Positions 49,201-61,638 of a DNA stretch of 64,000 nucleotides are shown here, in pieces. The first letter of the stretch is position 1. The number at the start of each line of letters is the position of its first letter. Location of the stretch: positions 147,316 to 211,315 of the forward strand of contig NW_019775594.1 of assembly GCF_001039355.2 (NCBI RefSeq), given 5' to 3'. A model generated the notes under the pieces. It searched no databases, was not told the origin of the DNA, and saw only the letters and a list, made by a program, of their open reading frames with translations. Position numbers and translations under genes: made by a program. Source of the DNA: Lingula anatina. Its lineage: Eukaryota; Brachiopoda; Lingulata; Lingulida; Lingulidae.

Positions 49201-50046
49201 TCTTATTTATAAGTACAACCCAGACCTAATGACGACAAGGTTGCAGCACACCAGAACATGTCCCCGGAGAGAGCCGGCAGGAACAGGAACCCTGTCATGA
49301 TTTTACCAAACTTCCGGTCGAAGGGGTCCAGCATTGTGACATTGTTGCCTTCGCGCATCTTTTTGACAAAGAAGAACGCAGCTGGAATGGAATTTGTCGG
49401 TAACATCAATAATCATGTCAGTCCGTACAGGCACATTATATAGTTTGTACAGTGTACTCTGTTGCAAAAGTAATCTGCAATTTTCTTCCACAATCATCTT
49501 TAAAAACCATGAAATCAAACATAACTTGGATGTAACAGTTTTAATGCTAAAATTACTGAATTCTGATTGAAACAAATCTGAAAATGATCTACATTGTGCG
49601 ACATTGCTGATTACCTAAAATAGTCGACATACAGTACCCTAGCGGCATGCTGAGCGAGGACAAACCGGAAGTGTAGATACCCTCGGCAACGCCGCTGATC
49701 AGAGCGCCATCTACCCACGTGGCTGGAAGTTAAATTGATAAAGTTGACGGCATGCAGCCACAATGGGCCATCTGGGAAAAAATAAAATTGCACATGTGCG
49801 CATCGATTTTAATTTCTGGGTCACCAAGATTCTGATAAGTGTTCTGTCCTGTTTCAGTTACACTATATCATTGTGATAATACCTTTCGATATATTTAACA
49901 CACAATCATGTCTTTTCGCGGAATTGTAAATAAAACACCAAAAGTATAAGTTTTAATAGTCAAAGAAGAGCCCGGAAGATCTCCTAGGCAGATTATGAAC
50001 TGAAATAACTTCAATATTACCTGTTGACTGATCACAATCAAATAAA

Positions 50047-50095
<49 letters not shown>

Positions 50096-50691
50096 AAAAT
50101 CTTGTTTTTTGTGTGGGTTTTTTGGTGTGTTTCAAAAAAAAAAAAAGGGAAAAAAGAAAAAAAAATTGATGATTTTTTTTAACTGCTTTGAAAAAGGGGN
50201 GCTGTTAGTGTGGATCTTTGGTGTGAATACAAATAAATCAAGCGATAAGACGAAAGAATAATTGATGATCTATTTGAACTGCATTGAAAAAGCAGGAATG
50301 CTTTGTGTGAGGCAGATACGGCAATAAGGCAAAAAAGAAATAACAATTAAACAAATAAATGGATAGGCAATCAAGAAAATCGCATATTCAATATTTGCTG
50401 ACGACAAACTCTCTATCTTATCCTTTGTCCTCAACTCAAAACCCAAAATCATATGGCATATTTATGCAAGTCACTGGTATTTTATATTGTTTAAAAGCAC
50501 TATAAAATAAACTGACCTGTCAATGTAAATATCCCAAGATACGTCCCGATATTTCGCCCGGCTAGCAAGATGTCCTCACTCGTCGCTTCCTTCCCTTTCT
50601 TTTTATTTTTCCTCGCCGCCCAGATGCCAAGGATGAAAATAAGCAAGTAGAACACAATAATTGCGACAAGTCCCCATACGTGAACAGCCAT
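46267..50691 (-). CDS. CHT-like copy 4, SLC5A7-family transporter
   Basis: Nine exons on the minus strand: 50691-50517, 49722-49615, 49381-49226, 48995-48847, 48574-48425, 48102-47973, 47610-47512, 47274-47156 and 46878-46267. GT-AG junctions and phases are intact (1698 bp, 565 residues). Start [19 protein letters not shown], very close to human CHT1. Exon 2 encodes [20 protein letters not shown]; exon 7 has the [13 protein letters not shown] sequon region; exon 8 has [16 protein letters not shown]; exon 9 has [14 protein letters not shown] and SGEPLLGL. The tail of about 80 residues after the last helix is long, acidic and unlike that of copies 1-3. The 58 residues of exon 1 are identical to copy 6. 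It is transcribed away from copy 5, with 4.1 kb between their start codons. This is the most compact copy, with introns mostly under 1 kb. Confidence 0.9.
47355..47426. repeat. (TATTA)n microsatellite, copy 4 intron 7
   Basis: About fourteen perfect units in intron 7, the same intron as in copies 1, 3 and 5. Confidence 0.9.
50053..50091. repeat. T homopolymer in copy 4 intron 1
   Basis: About 39 T bases, followed by further A-rich runs and an N at 50200. The length is probably unreliable in the assembly. Confidence 0.8.
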
Positions 50692-51623
50692 ATTTCAGGA
50701 GTTTTTTACCCGATAAAGATAAACTGTACGATGATTAAGGATTTCTGTCCGGATTGTTTCTCCGTTATTACTGGCTTCGTACCGAGTGTTCAGTCGATGG
50801 AGTCAAATACGCCACCAGTGGGTGCCTCATTAAATGTCGCTAATGCATATGGTACAAAGAACTTCTATCATATAACTTCTCAACACCAAAGTCTCACATA
50901 GTCAGTTAATCTACGTCAAACTGAAATGACTTCAGTCCTCCTAATCATATCGAAATTGACATCTCATCCTATCACGTTCAAATTAAATATTTGCCGGAGA
51001 ATGCCGCCATATGTCGCTCATCTCAAGTCTGGGCTATGCCCTGATACCATTTGATATCTTTATCTAAGCAAACAGGTGCGAGGTCGTCTGAATTTATCAA
51101 GTGATGATCGAGGAAAGTGTAAAAAAATGGGTCACTTTCTCCCACCCTTGGTGTCTGCATGGAAAACTTAATTAAGGACTCAGTGATGCTTCACTCCCAC
51201 GATATTCAACGGGATAACAATATGTGGATGACACGGTGGGATGTATGATGTCACCGTTTTACCCCTAAAAACTGTCATCATTCATTTGATATATACGTGT
51301 ATTTACCTTTTTTACATTTTGTGGTTTAAAGGATGGTCCGATCAAGTATGGTGACGAAACATGAAAACATCTGAATATTTCACCGAAAACAAGCCGTCGC
51401 CGTTAGCCACAGACATAGATGCAGACATAGATGACTTGGTCTATATAAAATATTATCACGTCAATAGTATACAGCACTAACACAAACTTTATTTACAACA
51501 CAAACTTAATTTTTTTTGCTTCCCAATGTCGTAACCGTTTTTATCTAATGTTGATTCACAGTGGTTAAATGTGTAATATAAAACATTTAAGGCATTTGTA
51601 TTCACCACAAAATCTAAGGGTGT

Positions 51624-51840
51624 TTTCCCAGAGATTTAGATCGATCCAGGGATTAAGATTTAGATCGACCTTACTCACTGGGGGTTCACGCTAAATTGCA
51701 GTCAGCCAAGCGAGCACCATAGTTAATTACCCCCTTACAGCTTTCAGTAGGCGGGACAGACGCTTAAGCCGGCTAATCTGACAGTAATCTAGTGAGACTC
51801 TCCACAGCGATAGATCGATCTAAAATCTATGGAAATAGGG
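51624..51840. mobile_element. GATCGATC-end MITE, copy 5 of 5
   Basis: Starts TTTCCCAGAGATTTAGATCG and ends AAATCTATGGAAATAGGG. It shares the ATCCAGGGATTAAGATTT variant with the copy at 25526, so these two form a subfamily. Confidence 0.8.
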
Positions 51841-52685
51841 TCTAACATTACCTGATAAAGCTATTAAGTTGTGTATAGACGCGCCTGTATATGACGTTAA
51901 TTGATTAAGCGGGGGCATCGAGAGAGACAGAGAGATTGTTACGATGCTGGAGGCTTCACATCATTTAGCTACCGGGTGCGCGACTGCTAAAACTGGTCAT
52001 AAGGCATACTTGTCTTGCCTCTACTTCAAACATTGGTGGTCGAATCATGTAATCTTCTGTACCCGTTTCATTTCAAGTTAAAACATAATGCCTTATTTCG
52101 AGCCCTAATGTTTAATTATCATCAATTTTAAGGAGTTCAAAATATAAGCCCAAATGCTGTAGAGACGCATTTTGCAACCAAATGCTTTTGCAACAAAGTT
52201 TTATCTTTTCGTATTGTAAGTCACTGAAACAGTTTTCAGTGCTGTAGAAATATGACTGGCATGGCAAGAAGAATGCATCTGTAGAGAAGGAACGTTTGTT
52301 CATATTCCCTAGGACATTTATTTACTCTCCTGTATCATACTAAAGGGGGGGGGGGGGGCTGAAATCCGCCCGAAAATGCTTTTTTTTTGGATAACTTAAA
52401 TAAGATACAAAGTAAAATTAGTTTGTCTAATAAAAATAAAATCGGTAAAATTGATATAACGTCGGTGTAATGTGAAATTTCCATTCCTCAAATTAATTTC
52501 CCCACTTTCCTACTAAACAACTAAATAAAAAAGTTGACAGATTGCTACCAGATCGCCATTTTCAATGTAACCGTTGTTAGCATTGTAACTTATTCCGTAC
52601 TGGATATGGGCGTTAGACGCAAATTTTACACATAACATTAATTATGCACAGCCAAATGTAAAGTTAGAAAAATAGGCCACGGTAG

Positions 52686-52720
<35 letters not shown>

Positions 52721-54073
52721 TCCCTGAAGTAAAATTTATCTGGACGGTTGGTAGTTCATAAGAATAACGGTTTGACAGGAATGGTAGTCCCTAGGAACCG
52801 TAGTCATTCCCCATTACTAAATGTACCGGTGACATTCGGATCGTTCTATATACTAACCCAATGTTCTGACTATCTCTAGCCCGTATAAGTCATATGGGAC
52901 CCCGGTGTAACGTGACAGAGAGTCCGCTTCCCATTCATTTGCACAAGAAAGCCTTGCCCTTTGACCCGCTTATGTTAACCATTGTAACTAAATGGAGGGC
53001 TGACTTTCTGTTACACGAACCCACGAACCGTTACACCGAGCTTCCATTTCTGTCGCATCGGTCGATTTCAGCGTCAGATTGCCCCCCTCTCCCCTGTGAA
53101 AAGTTCTTGACCTTATATATGGAATTTTTTTCCAAATCTTTTTTCACCATTTATGTCCCTATGTTGCAGACTGATAAATAAAAATAAGGATTAAAATCTT
53201 GTTTTAATAACTTTTAATAATCTCTTTGATATCACTTTAACACCAGCTCATTATTCGAATTCGCCAGTGAAGCAAATAAAAAATACATTGCCTATTCTAA
53301 GTCAAACGACAACCATTAAGAACGATATTTTGGATCTCCATATTTTCCAAATCATCATCTGTTAAATAGTTACATGGCCCACAGATGACTCTCATGTCAG
53401 TGTCTAGTCACAGCAACGGTAGCTGTTACGACTGACCTCATCTGGCTGCTACCAGGGCTCTCAAGCGGCAAAACATTTCTTGGGATAAGTTTTTAAAATT
53501 AAATCTTGGATAGAATTCCAGGCATCTAAAATAATTACCTATGGACCATTTATGCGTTTTCGCTACTAGACTTTGTTATCTTTTGTACCTTTAAGTGATT
53601 CTATATGGCAAATGATTTAGATGTATGTTTTCAAGATTGATAATACAGAAAAGGTTGGTTTTTCATTGTTTACTATATATGTTTTACTTCAAGATACAAT
53701 GCTGGTATGATTTCGTTGTGAAAACTGCTGGTTATGAACACACTTATGTTAATTTTTTCTTCTTCTACTTAATGTATGGAATAAATGTACGAGACTATTA
53801 CGTTCCATATTTGAGGAGCATATCTTTGTAGGAAACATTTCACTTGTGTTTCGCGAAATAAGTTGCATTTTGCAATTGATTAAACCACAGGGCTTAAATC
53901 TGTTTCGTGCAATTGGCTTTACAGTTAAAAACATTTCCCCCTGTTTTGCAAAGATTTCGCGAAATTAGTTGGTACTCAGAGCCCCATTTCCATAGAAATA
54001 AGCATCCCCTGCATTCGACACGTATTTTACACCAATATGCAAATCATGTCAAAAAATACCTACTGAAGCCGAA

Positions 54074-54160
54074 CACGGTATTTCTGCAAAAACGTGAACG
54101 TGACTTTAAGGATAGGCTGATCGTCTTATTATCATGATAAACACCTGCATGCGATTTCAT
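54074..54160. promoter_or_regulatory. Conserved upstream block, CHT-like copy 5
   Basis: About 85 bp nearly identical to 63164-63250 upstream of copy 6, including GACTTTAAGGATAGGCTGAT and TATTATCATGATAAACACCT. It lies about 640 bp before the copy 5 start codon and about 220 bp before that of copy 6. It is better conserved than most of the surrounding shared sequence, so a control element or transcribed leader is possible; a function is inferred only. Confidence 0.4.
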
Positions 54161-54791
54161 ATTGCACATAATTTGTCTTATATTCTTGTGCTGATCAACA
54201 GCGTGGGAGAACAGGACCATTAGGTAAAACATTACATTTGGTAAGTAGGCAGCATATATTTAGAGTATACAGTTGGGTGAATGCGTAAGTTTCTGATGTA
54301 ATCGGGATTGAAAGACTACCATATTCTAATACCCATTTAATGAATAAATAGGGTTGGTTAAACAATTGGCAGTCACATTAACAGCATATAATTATCACAC
54401 CAATAACACGATAAAATCCACGGATATGACCCCATGACGCCCCTGCAGCGTGAGGTGGTCATCATTTCACTCTAAATGGACACCAGCCATTATATAAACA
54501 CGTTACCCCAGGTCGTTGTGATTTCTCGATTGATCACCGAGATGAATGTGACTCTCAGTCTAATTTTCTTTTCAGGTGTTAAATAATTTCAAACAGTAGT
54601 GACAACCAAGCTAAACCTGAACTTGGGCCCATGTGACCCCGAATAAATAACAAAATAAATATAGTAACACACATTTCTAGGTTTATGTACTGAAGGCAAA
54701 GGCGTGGAAATTCGACATCACTTATTTTGGCAACGCACTGCTAGGAGTTCACATTTTGGCACGGCAAATTTGTGACGGCGACTTTGGGAAT

Positions 54792-57700
54792 ATGGCTGTC
54801 CATGTGTGGGGACTCGTCGCCATCATTGTGTTCTACTTGCTTATTTTCATCCTTGGCATCTGGGCGGCAAGGAAAAATAAAAAGAAAGGGAAGGAGGCGA
54901 CGAGTGAGGACATCTTGTTAGCAGGGAGAAATATTGGGGTATTTCTTGGTATCTTTACCGCGACAGGTGATATTGTTTTTTTATATTGTTCATGACTTTT
55001 AATCAATAAATAATCATTTAAGTAACATAAACGGTTTTAGGTATTGTGTTGGAGGGGAAACGGAACATATTCTGCCGTATATATGACTAAATTACATTAC
55101 TTCATTTCTAAATTATCCGTTTGCTTGCTTTTTACTTATGTATTTTTATAACCACACATGTCTTATATTGACAAAAAAATGTTTCAAATATTCTGTCACA
55201 TGGGTTCACACTTTAACAACATCCTTCATTCAGAATCTCCCAATTTTCATTTTGAATGTTAATACATGTAATTAACGTTAAACCACAAAATTGCGTGCTG
55301 TTGCTACTGTATTTTGCTACATCAATGAACTATTTGAATGATAACTAAATCATAAGGGAACACTAATCACAACCAAGTTGATTCACGCACATTTTCAAAT
55401 TAATTATTTCTCAATGATAGCAGATGCCAACTAAATGTTTTTAATTTCTAGCCACATGGGTAGATGGCCCACTAATTTGCGGGGTTGCCGAGGGTATCTA
55501 CACTTCCGGTTTGTCCGCGCTCAGTTTGCCACTCGGGTACACCGCGAGTACTGTTTTAGGTAACACTGAATGCGCACCGGTGTGACAGAATGTATGCTAT
55601 GCAAGACATAAATTCCACTCATCATTAAGCATAACTTTGAGGTTGCAAATTATAAAAAAATGAAATCATAAATACTCATTTACTTTATCCATTTACAATT
55701 GTCTTGAATGTCGTTTATACTGTAGATGTGCATCTTTCAGAATTTGAGAATGTTTAGTATTTTAACTGTAATATCAATTTTTGTTGCAAGAAATCTAATC
55801 TTATCGTTTCATAATTTTGCACGTATCTTTAAGGAACATTTGGCATGGTAATTGCATAGCTTACACATTTTACACATAAGTCCTTATGATATTTGTTTTG
55901 ATTGACTAAATTCCTTTTTAGCTGCGTTCTTCTTTGTCAAAAAGATGCGTGAAAGCAATTGTATCACTATGCTGGACCCCTTCGACCGGAAGTTTGGTAA
56001 AATCATGACAGGGTTCCTGTTCTTGCCGGCTTTTTCCGGGGACATATTTTGGTGTGCTGCAACTTTGTCTGCATTGGGTAAGGGGTCTCCTTGAAGGCAA
56101 TAATATTTAATTAGTTTTGACATAGATTTTTGTGCAGGTGTAAAATAAGTGAATTATTTGCTCTCGTGGTATCGCAACAATCAAGTGGCGTAATTTTAAG
56201 GCGGCTAAGAATACATTCAGGTAAGGGTGCATTGCTCACTTCGACTCTAAAGTAGCAAGAAGTACATGTGATTTAAAATCGATAGAGAACATCGGTGCGT
56301 TGTTTGCACCCGAAGGCAGTGTGGACAATGATGACAGTGAATAGTCCGCGAGAAAAAAAATGAATAAACTTCTGACTTTATGCCATTCAGCCGACTAAAT
56401 GATCTCATTAAAATCCTTAGTTGACTAAGCTTAGCTAGCTTAGCAAGCTAAGCTTTACTATGTTACCCCGTTTTTTTGATTACCTGTCTATGTGATTGCC
56501 TGTCTGTGTATACGACATTGCAATCACAGAGATATGATCTCCTAGAATGACGTCACCGGAAACTAACCCACCAGAATTTCCTTATTAGAGTGCCATTTTT
56601 TTTTCATTATCAAAATTTAATAATGTTATCTTTAATTTATGCATATAGTGAAAAATGTTGTTTTTCGCTTATACATAACAGTTAACATTTTATTTTTTAT
56701 GTATGTATTATTTAAACAGAAAATATGTAAAATGTGTTGATAAAAAGTAACTTTGCATGTTATACACAATCAGTGTAACATCTCTCTCTTTCCTCTCTCT
56801 CTCTGACACACTGACACCCGAGCTTATTAACCACAATTTTACTAATACATGGAAATGCACGTGCTAACAAGAGTGCGTCAATGAAATACAGAGGTTGACT
56901 TACTTTTCAGACTTTTAAAAAATAGGTACATTGTGGTGTTCGTTGAATTAGGTACAACTTTGACAGTGGTTGTCGGGCTCGACCACTGGATCGCCATCAC
57001 GGTGTCGGCAGCTGTGGTCCTTATATACACGTTGTTCGGTGGCCTTTACTCGGTCTCCTACACTGACGTCATGCAGATGTTGTTCATCTTTGTAGCCCTG
57101 GTAAGTTATGTCCTTATCAGCATAACTTATGTCAATAGCCCTATTGAGCTAGATGACAAAATGTTGTCAAAAGAATTCGGGACATCTGATAATCTAGCTG
57201 CAGAAGGCCTATTGATGGTTGCGTCACTCCCGGCTTAGATTGACCGGAGTTTGAATCAATATCGTCAAAACAATCTATTTTATCACCTTCTCAAATACAA
57301 CTCCGCGCGTCAACAATCAGTTTTGAAATCAGTGTTCGAACTGATGGCGGAGTTTGAAAAAAACCTTCGCGAGTTTCAGGAAAGGAGGATCTAAGTTTGT
57401 CAGTCAGAATAAAATACCGTTTTTTTTTTTCAGTTTACCCCAAGTTTTGGTGGGAAATTCTTGCACTTGGAGTCTTTGAACATTTAGCAATCCACAGAAT
57501 TATCTATAACCATGAGCATAAAATTTCAGGAATCCAATTATTATTGAATAATTTTATATTCTTTATTATTTTCGCCTCCAAGTGGTTGACCATTCCATTT
57601 GCTTTGTCTAACCCCTTGATGACGTCACTATCAGAGACGTCAGAGAAGTGGGTAGGGACGGTCCCCGGCCGTGACGTCAGCACCTACATAGACATACTGC

Positions 57701-58856
57701 TACAACTGATGTTGGGAGGAATACCTTGGCAGGTAACACCGCTCATTTATTTTATATTATGGACCATAGGCTGAGAAAATGCTTGGAGGTGGGGGATTTT
57801 TTTTTCAGATAGCCTCCAAAACAACGCCTAAATGCGCTGTCATACCTAGCTTATGACACTAACATGCGGCAACAATTGCCCATGCGCAGAAAAACGCAAG
57901 GGACATTCATTAGACTTACCTTGTTTTCGAGTCCAGTTGGCAGGCAAACGTTCCCATACCAGGTGAGAGAAAATGTTTTGAGCATGTTCAAAAAATATTT
58001 CATCCGCTGACCATATCTTGAAATATGCTGGAAATATAAGTTTCTTTTTACGTAACGTATGGCAGAACTTTAACGGCAGGCAAGCTATTTGTAAAATCTG
58101 CGGTAATCATTTCAGCGCTCAGTTTAGGGAAAGTCACGGACTTATTCTTAAATAAAGACTTCAATATTTTTTTCAAAAATCTGCAGAAGGGGAAGGGTGG
58201 ATGCCCCCGCAACTACATTTATTACCACGATATTATGCAGTTACTTCCATGCACAGATCCAGATTTACATCAACTCTCAAATAGGCATCTTTTTGTCATT
58301 TTTTTTTACAAAAGATAGCCGCTGCACAATAAAATCATATATTATGTTATGGTAGCACTCATATTTCTGACATATGCATTTTTTATATGTTGCGAATCTC
58401 ATAATTTTATTTTGACACAAATAACCATCTAATTTCCTTAGAAAATTATGGGTGCTATCTTAATTGTAAATTCCCTTGCATGAACACATAATATTTATAT
58501 TTGCTTTTCTTTTTTTATTATTACTATTTTATTTTTACAATATTTTAGTTGTCTGCTTTGTGTATGCATATGCAAATAGGACTAATTTGTGCTTGTTTCA
58601 CGGTTTGTTTTCAATAATAATCAACTCTGAAAATACTGGTAATTGTTACTTTTGTCGTTCACATACAGGCTTTGTGGCAGCGCGTCCTGGCCATGAAATC
58701 GGCGAGGTTGGCGCAGTGGATGTTGTACGGAGGCGCCGTAGGGACTCTTGTCTGCATGATCCCACCATTGCTCATAGGGATGGTGGCAGTATCAGTTGGT
58801 AATTTATATCAGTCAAATAGGACGGTTATACACGTGGATGTCAGTTTTAAAATACC

Positions 58857-58900
<44 letters not shown>

Positions 58901-60969
58901 GAGCGAAAATTGCAAGCGTTTTACCGTATTTATAAAGCAGAAGGAAAATGTTCACCAGTTATAATGCTCAAGGCGCCAGTCTCTGCAGCACAAAGGTCCT
59001 GGTTTTGATAAAAACGATATTTAAATGGTCAATGGGCGGTCTAGTCTTTTAAGAGGTAAACGTATATATATCAATTTAATAGTCGTTTTCAGGTAGTATA
59101 CTTTTAGTACCGCCAAGGTAATAAAAACTGTTTTGATTTTAGATTGGAACGCCACAGCCTACGACGGAGAACTTCCGTTTCCGGCAGATGACTTAAAACT
59201 TATCGCGCCGCTTGTCTTGCAATACGTGTGTCCATTCGTAGGTAATATTATGATAAAATGTAACTTTACAATCGCTTTTAATATCACTCAATTCAATGAA
59301 ATGTATTAACGTTCAGGTACACAGCCACAGTAGCGCCGCTAATATAATATAATATAATATAATATAATATAATATAATATAATATAATATAATAATATAA
59401 TATAATATAATATAATATAATATAATATAATATGAATTTATGTCTTCAGTTTCTCTGATTGGCCTTGGCGCCATCTCCGCTGCAGTGATGTCGTCTACGG
59501 ACTCCATTTTGCTTTCCTCGAGCTCAATGTTTGCCATCAACATCTATAAACCTGCTAGACTAGGGAAGGTAACTTTTAAAAATAATATTTTTTAAAGAAA
59601 TAATAGTATACAAATTACTATTCAGGTTCACACATCGTACTAGCTGGTTTGGTCCAATTCTGCGGGGAATTCCCGCTAAAGTGCAGTCCGCTCAAATGTC
59701 TGACACGCTTCCTTGAGCCGGGGTACTTATATCGTGTGCTGATCAGGCTGCTTCTGATAATTGTACTTTAGTTCCCCCCCCCCCCCAGAGTTGGATCGAT
59801 TCAGCTAATGCGTTGTGTGAATCTAATTGCGCCATAAGATGTTAAGTATTTTTACTTTATATGTTACAGAAGTATTTATACCAACCGTATTTTTCAAAAT
59901 TATTTTGCAATGTCTGCCAACGCCCAGGTAGTTTACTTTGCACTAATGTACCATTTGTTTTTGATTTAGAAGTAGTATAAAATACTCACAGCACACAATT
60001 TATTTTAGTCTTTGGTTTTGCAGATATGCCAAACACAAAAGTGATTAAGCTGGACACAGCGTAAACTTGTTCCCATGCGGTTCCTTTTAGACCTAATAAA
60101 TTACGCGCGTTAAGGTCATTGTTTCCAAAGGCTCTTTTTATTTTATTTTACTTTTTTATTATATTTATTTATATTTTTTATTCATTTTTAACAAAATCTG
60201 AGAAAATTATGCATGTTTATATTGTGGCACTTGTATGTTTTGCGCTTGAGTGATGAATCTGTAACTTATTTTTTTCCAGGCCAGTGAACGTGAGGTTATC
60301 TGGGCCATGCGAGTATTTATGATTCTCATGGCCATTCTGACCACGGTGTTGGCCATCGAGATCACCAGCATCTTCAATCTGGCCGTTTTGGGCTCCGATC
60401 TAGTTTATGTCATTCTGTTCCCTCAGATGATCTCGGCCTTGTTCGTGGACGATGCAAACATCTACGGATCCATTGCTGGGTATATTGTGGGATTGATCAT
60501 CCGGGTACTTAGCGGGGAGCCGTTGCTAGGTTTGCAAGCAGTTCTGCGGTGGCCTTGGTATGAAGCGGAAACGAATTCCCAGCCGTTCCCCTATAGGACG
60601 GCTAGTATGCTCCTCGGCTTGTTAACTATCCTGCTCGTGTCACACGTCACAAACGTGGCGTTTCTGGCAGGATGGCTGCCAAGGCGGTATGACGTACTCA
60701 AAGGCATTACTTGGTATTCAGAGAGTAAATCAAAAGACCCCGCGGTTGATCAACGATCAGTTGAGATAGAAGAGCATTTACTTCCGGACAATACTAAGGA
60801 TAATATTGCTTTGGAGATACGTCCCAGACAAAAGGTAGAAACAAGTGAAGCTCAAAACGAAGATCACACATGTTATGAGCAGATGACGCCTTCATGTTGG
60901 AGCCAGTCTAACAAGAATGCAAGTCCTAGGAATGGAAGTCCGGATTCCCAAATGATTTGTACACGTTAG
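54792..60969 (+). CDS. CHT-like copy 5, SLC5A7-family transporter
   Basis: Nine exons on the plus strand: 54792-54966, 55452-55559, 55922-56077, 56952-57100, 57583-57732, 58669-58798, 59143-59241, 59450-59568 and 60280-60969. GT-AG junctions and phases are intact (1776 bp, 591 residues). Start [15 protein letters not shown]; exon 2 encodes [18 protein letters not shown]; exon 4 [10 protein letters not shown]; exon 7 [13 protein letters not shown]; exon 9 [20 protein letters not shown]. Differences from its siblings: exon 1 ends [13 protein letters not shown] instead of [13 protein letters not shown]; exon 8 has [10 protein letters not shown] instead of [10 protein letters not shown], next to the sodium-site segment of the SLC5 fold; and the C-terminal tail is the longest, over 100 polar residues. 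An in-frame upstream ATG ([12 protein letters not shown]) exists, but the family start is the later ATG. Confidence 0.9.
58857..58901. repeat. (TTA)n microsatellite, copy 5 intron 6
   Basis: About fifteen perfect TTA units shortly after the exon 6 donor. Confidence 0.9.
59340..59432. repeat. (TATAA)n microsatellite, copy 5 intron 7
   Basis: About eighteen units of AATAT, the complement of the TATTA repeat seen in minus-strand copies, so it is the same repeat in the gene-sense direction and in the same intron. Confidence 0.9.
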
Positions 60970-61094
60970 GTTTAGTTGGTCAGTATATGGGACGAAGGCT
61001 GCCAGTACAAAGTAATAAGAAACTGCACCTGTTACACCGGGGCCAGTTACGTCTCACTGATATTTCATGCAGTTTGCAAAGAACATAGATCAAA

Positions 61095-61460
61095 TATGAC
61101 CATTTACAAATAATCAACTCACAGGTGTAATTGTTATAAACAGTGCATTTCATTCCAGATGTCATTATAATATAATTAGTATGATTAATGGCACAGGGAA
61201 TACAAAATGGCAGTGAAAATATCCATAGTTTGTATCATTTATTAAAATTCATAACCTGTAACTCCGCAATCCAATGTTTCGCTGTGATTTCCACAAGTCA
61301 TTATAGTGTGCTCATTGAAGGTCATATGTCTAATAGCCTGTGTACCAGCCGCCTATCTCCGGTAGGCGGCGCGGCTCAGAAAATTGCTGTTGTTGAAATG
61401 ATCAGCAATTCCGCCAGACATCCGGAAGCAATGAAAAACATTAAATGTCATTTAATAGTC
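61095..61460. mobile_element. Divergent remnant of the Tc1-derived element arm
   Basis: Matches the left arm of the element at 22334: CATTTCATTCCAGATGTCAT aligns with ATTTTCATTCCAGATACCAT, then GATTAATGGCACAGGGAATA, CAATCCAATGTTTCGCTGTG and CGGTAGGCGGCGCGG. The terminal bases are not clear and no coding remains. Confidence 0.6.
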
Positions 61461-61572
61461 ATTGATGCGATCTAAATAATTAGATGACTTACTGAATAAG
61501 GAATGTATACCCTAATACTGGTAAGGAAGCCATCCTACTCAAAACACATTCAATCATCCTATGTTACTACCA

Positions 61573-61573
<1 letters not shown>

Positions 61574-61635
<62 letters not shown>
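61574..61635. repeat. Compound (TC)n(TA)n microsatellite
   Basis: About sixteen CT units directly followed by about fourteen TA units. Confidence 0.9.

Positions 61636-61638
<3 letters not shown>

Larger units (their letters stand above)
50692..54791. other. Divergent intergenic region between CHT-like copies 4 and 5
   Basis: No exon is recognised. It must hold the promoters of both genes. CTAAGCAAACAGGTGC at about 51064-51079 matches a block upstream of copies 1 and 2. A MITE lies at 51624-51840, a G-run at about 52347 and an A-tract at about 52686-52718. From about 53580 to 54790 there is homology with the region upstream of copy 6 (62090-63458). An open frame at 52894-53181 has no recognisable domain. 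Confidence 0.5.

Noticed and set aside
52894-53181. 95-codon open frame between copies 4 and 5
   Set aside because: No domain, no splice context and no conserved counterpart upstream of copy 6.
54756-54791. Extended N-terminus from an upstream in-frame ATG of copy 5
   Set aside because: The upstream residues are not conserved in copies 1-4, and the later ATG aligns with the start of known CHT1 proteins.
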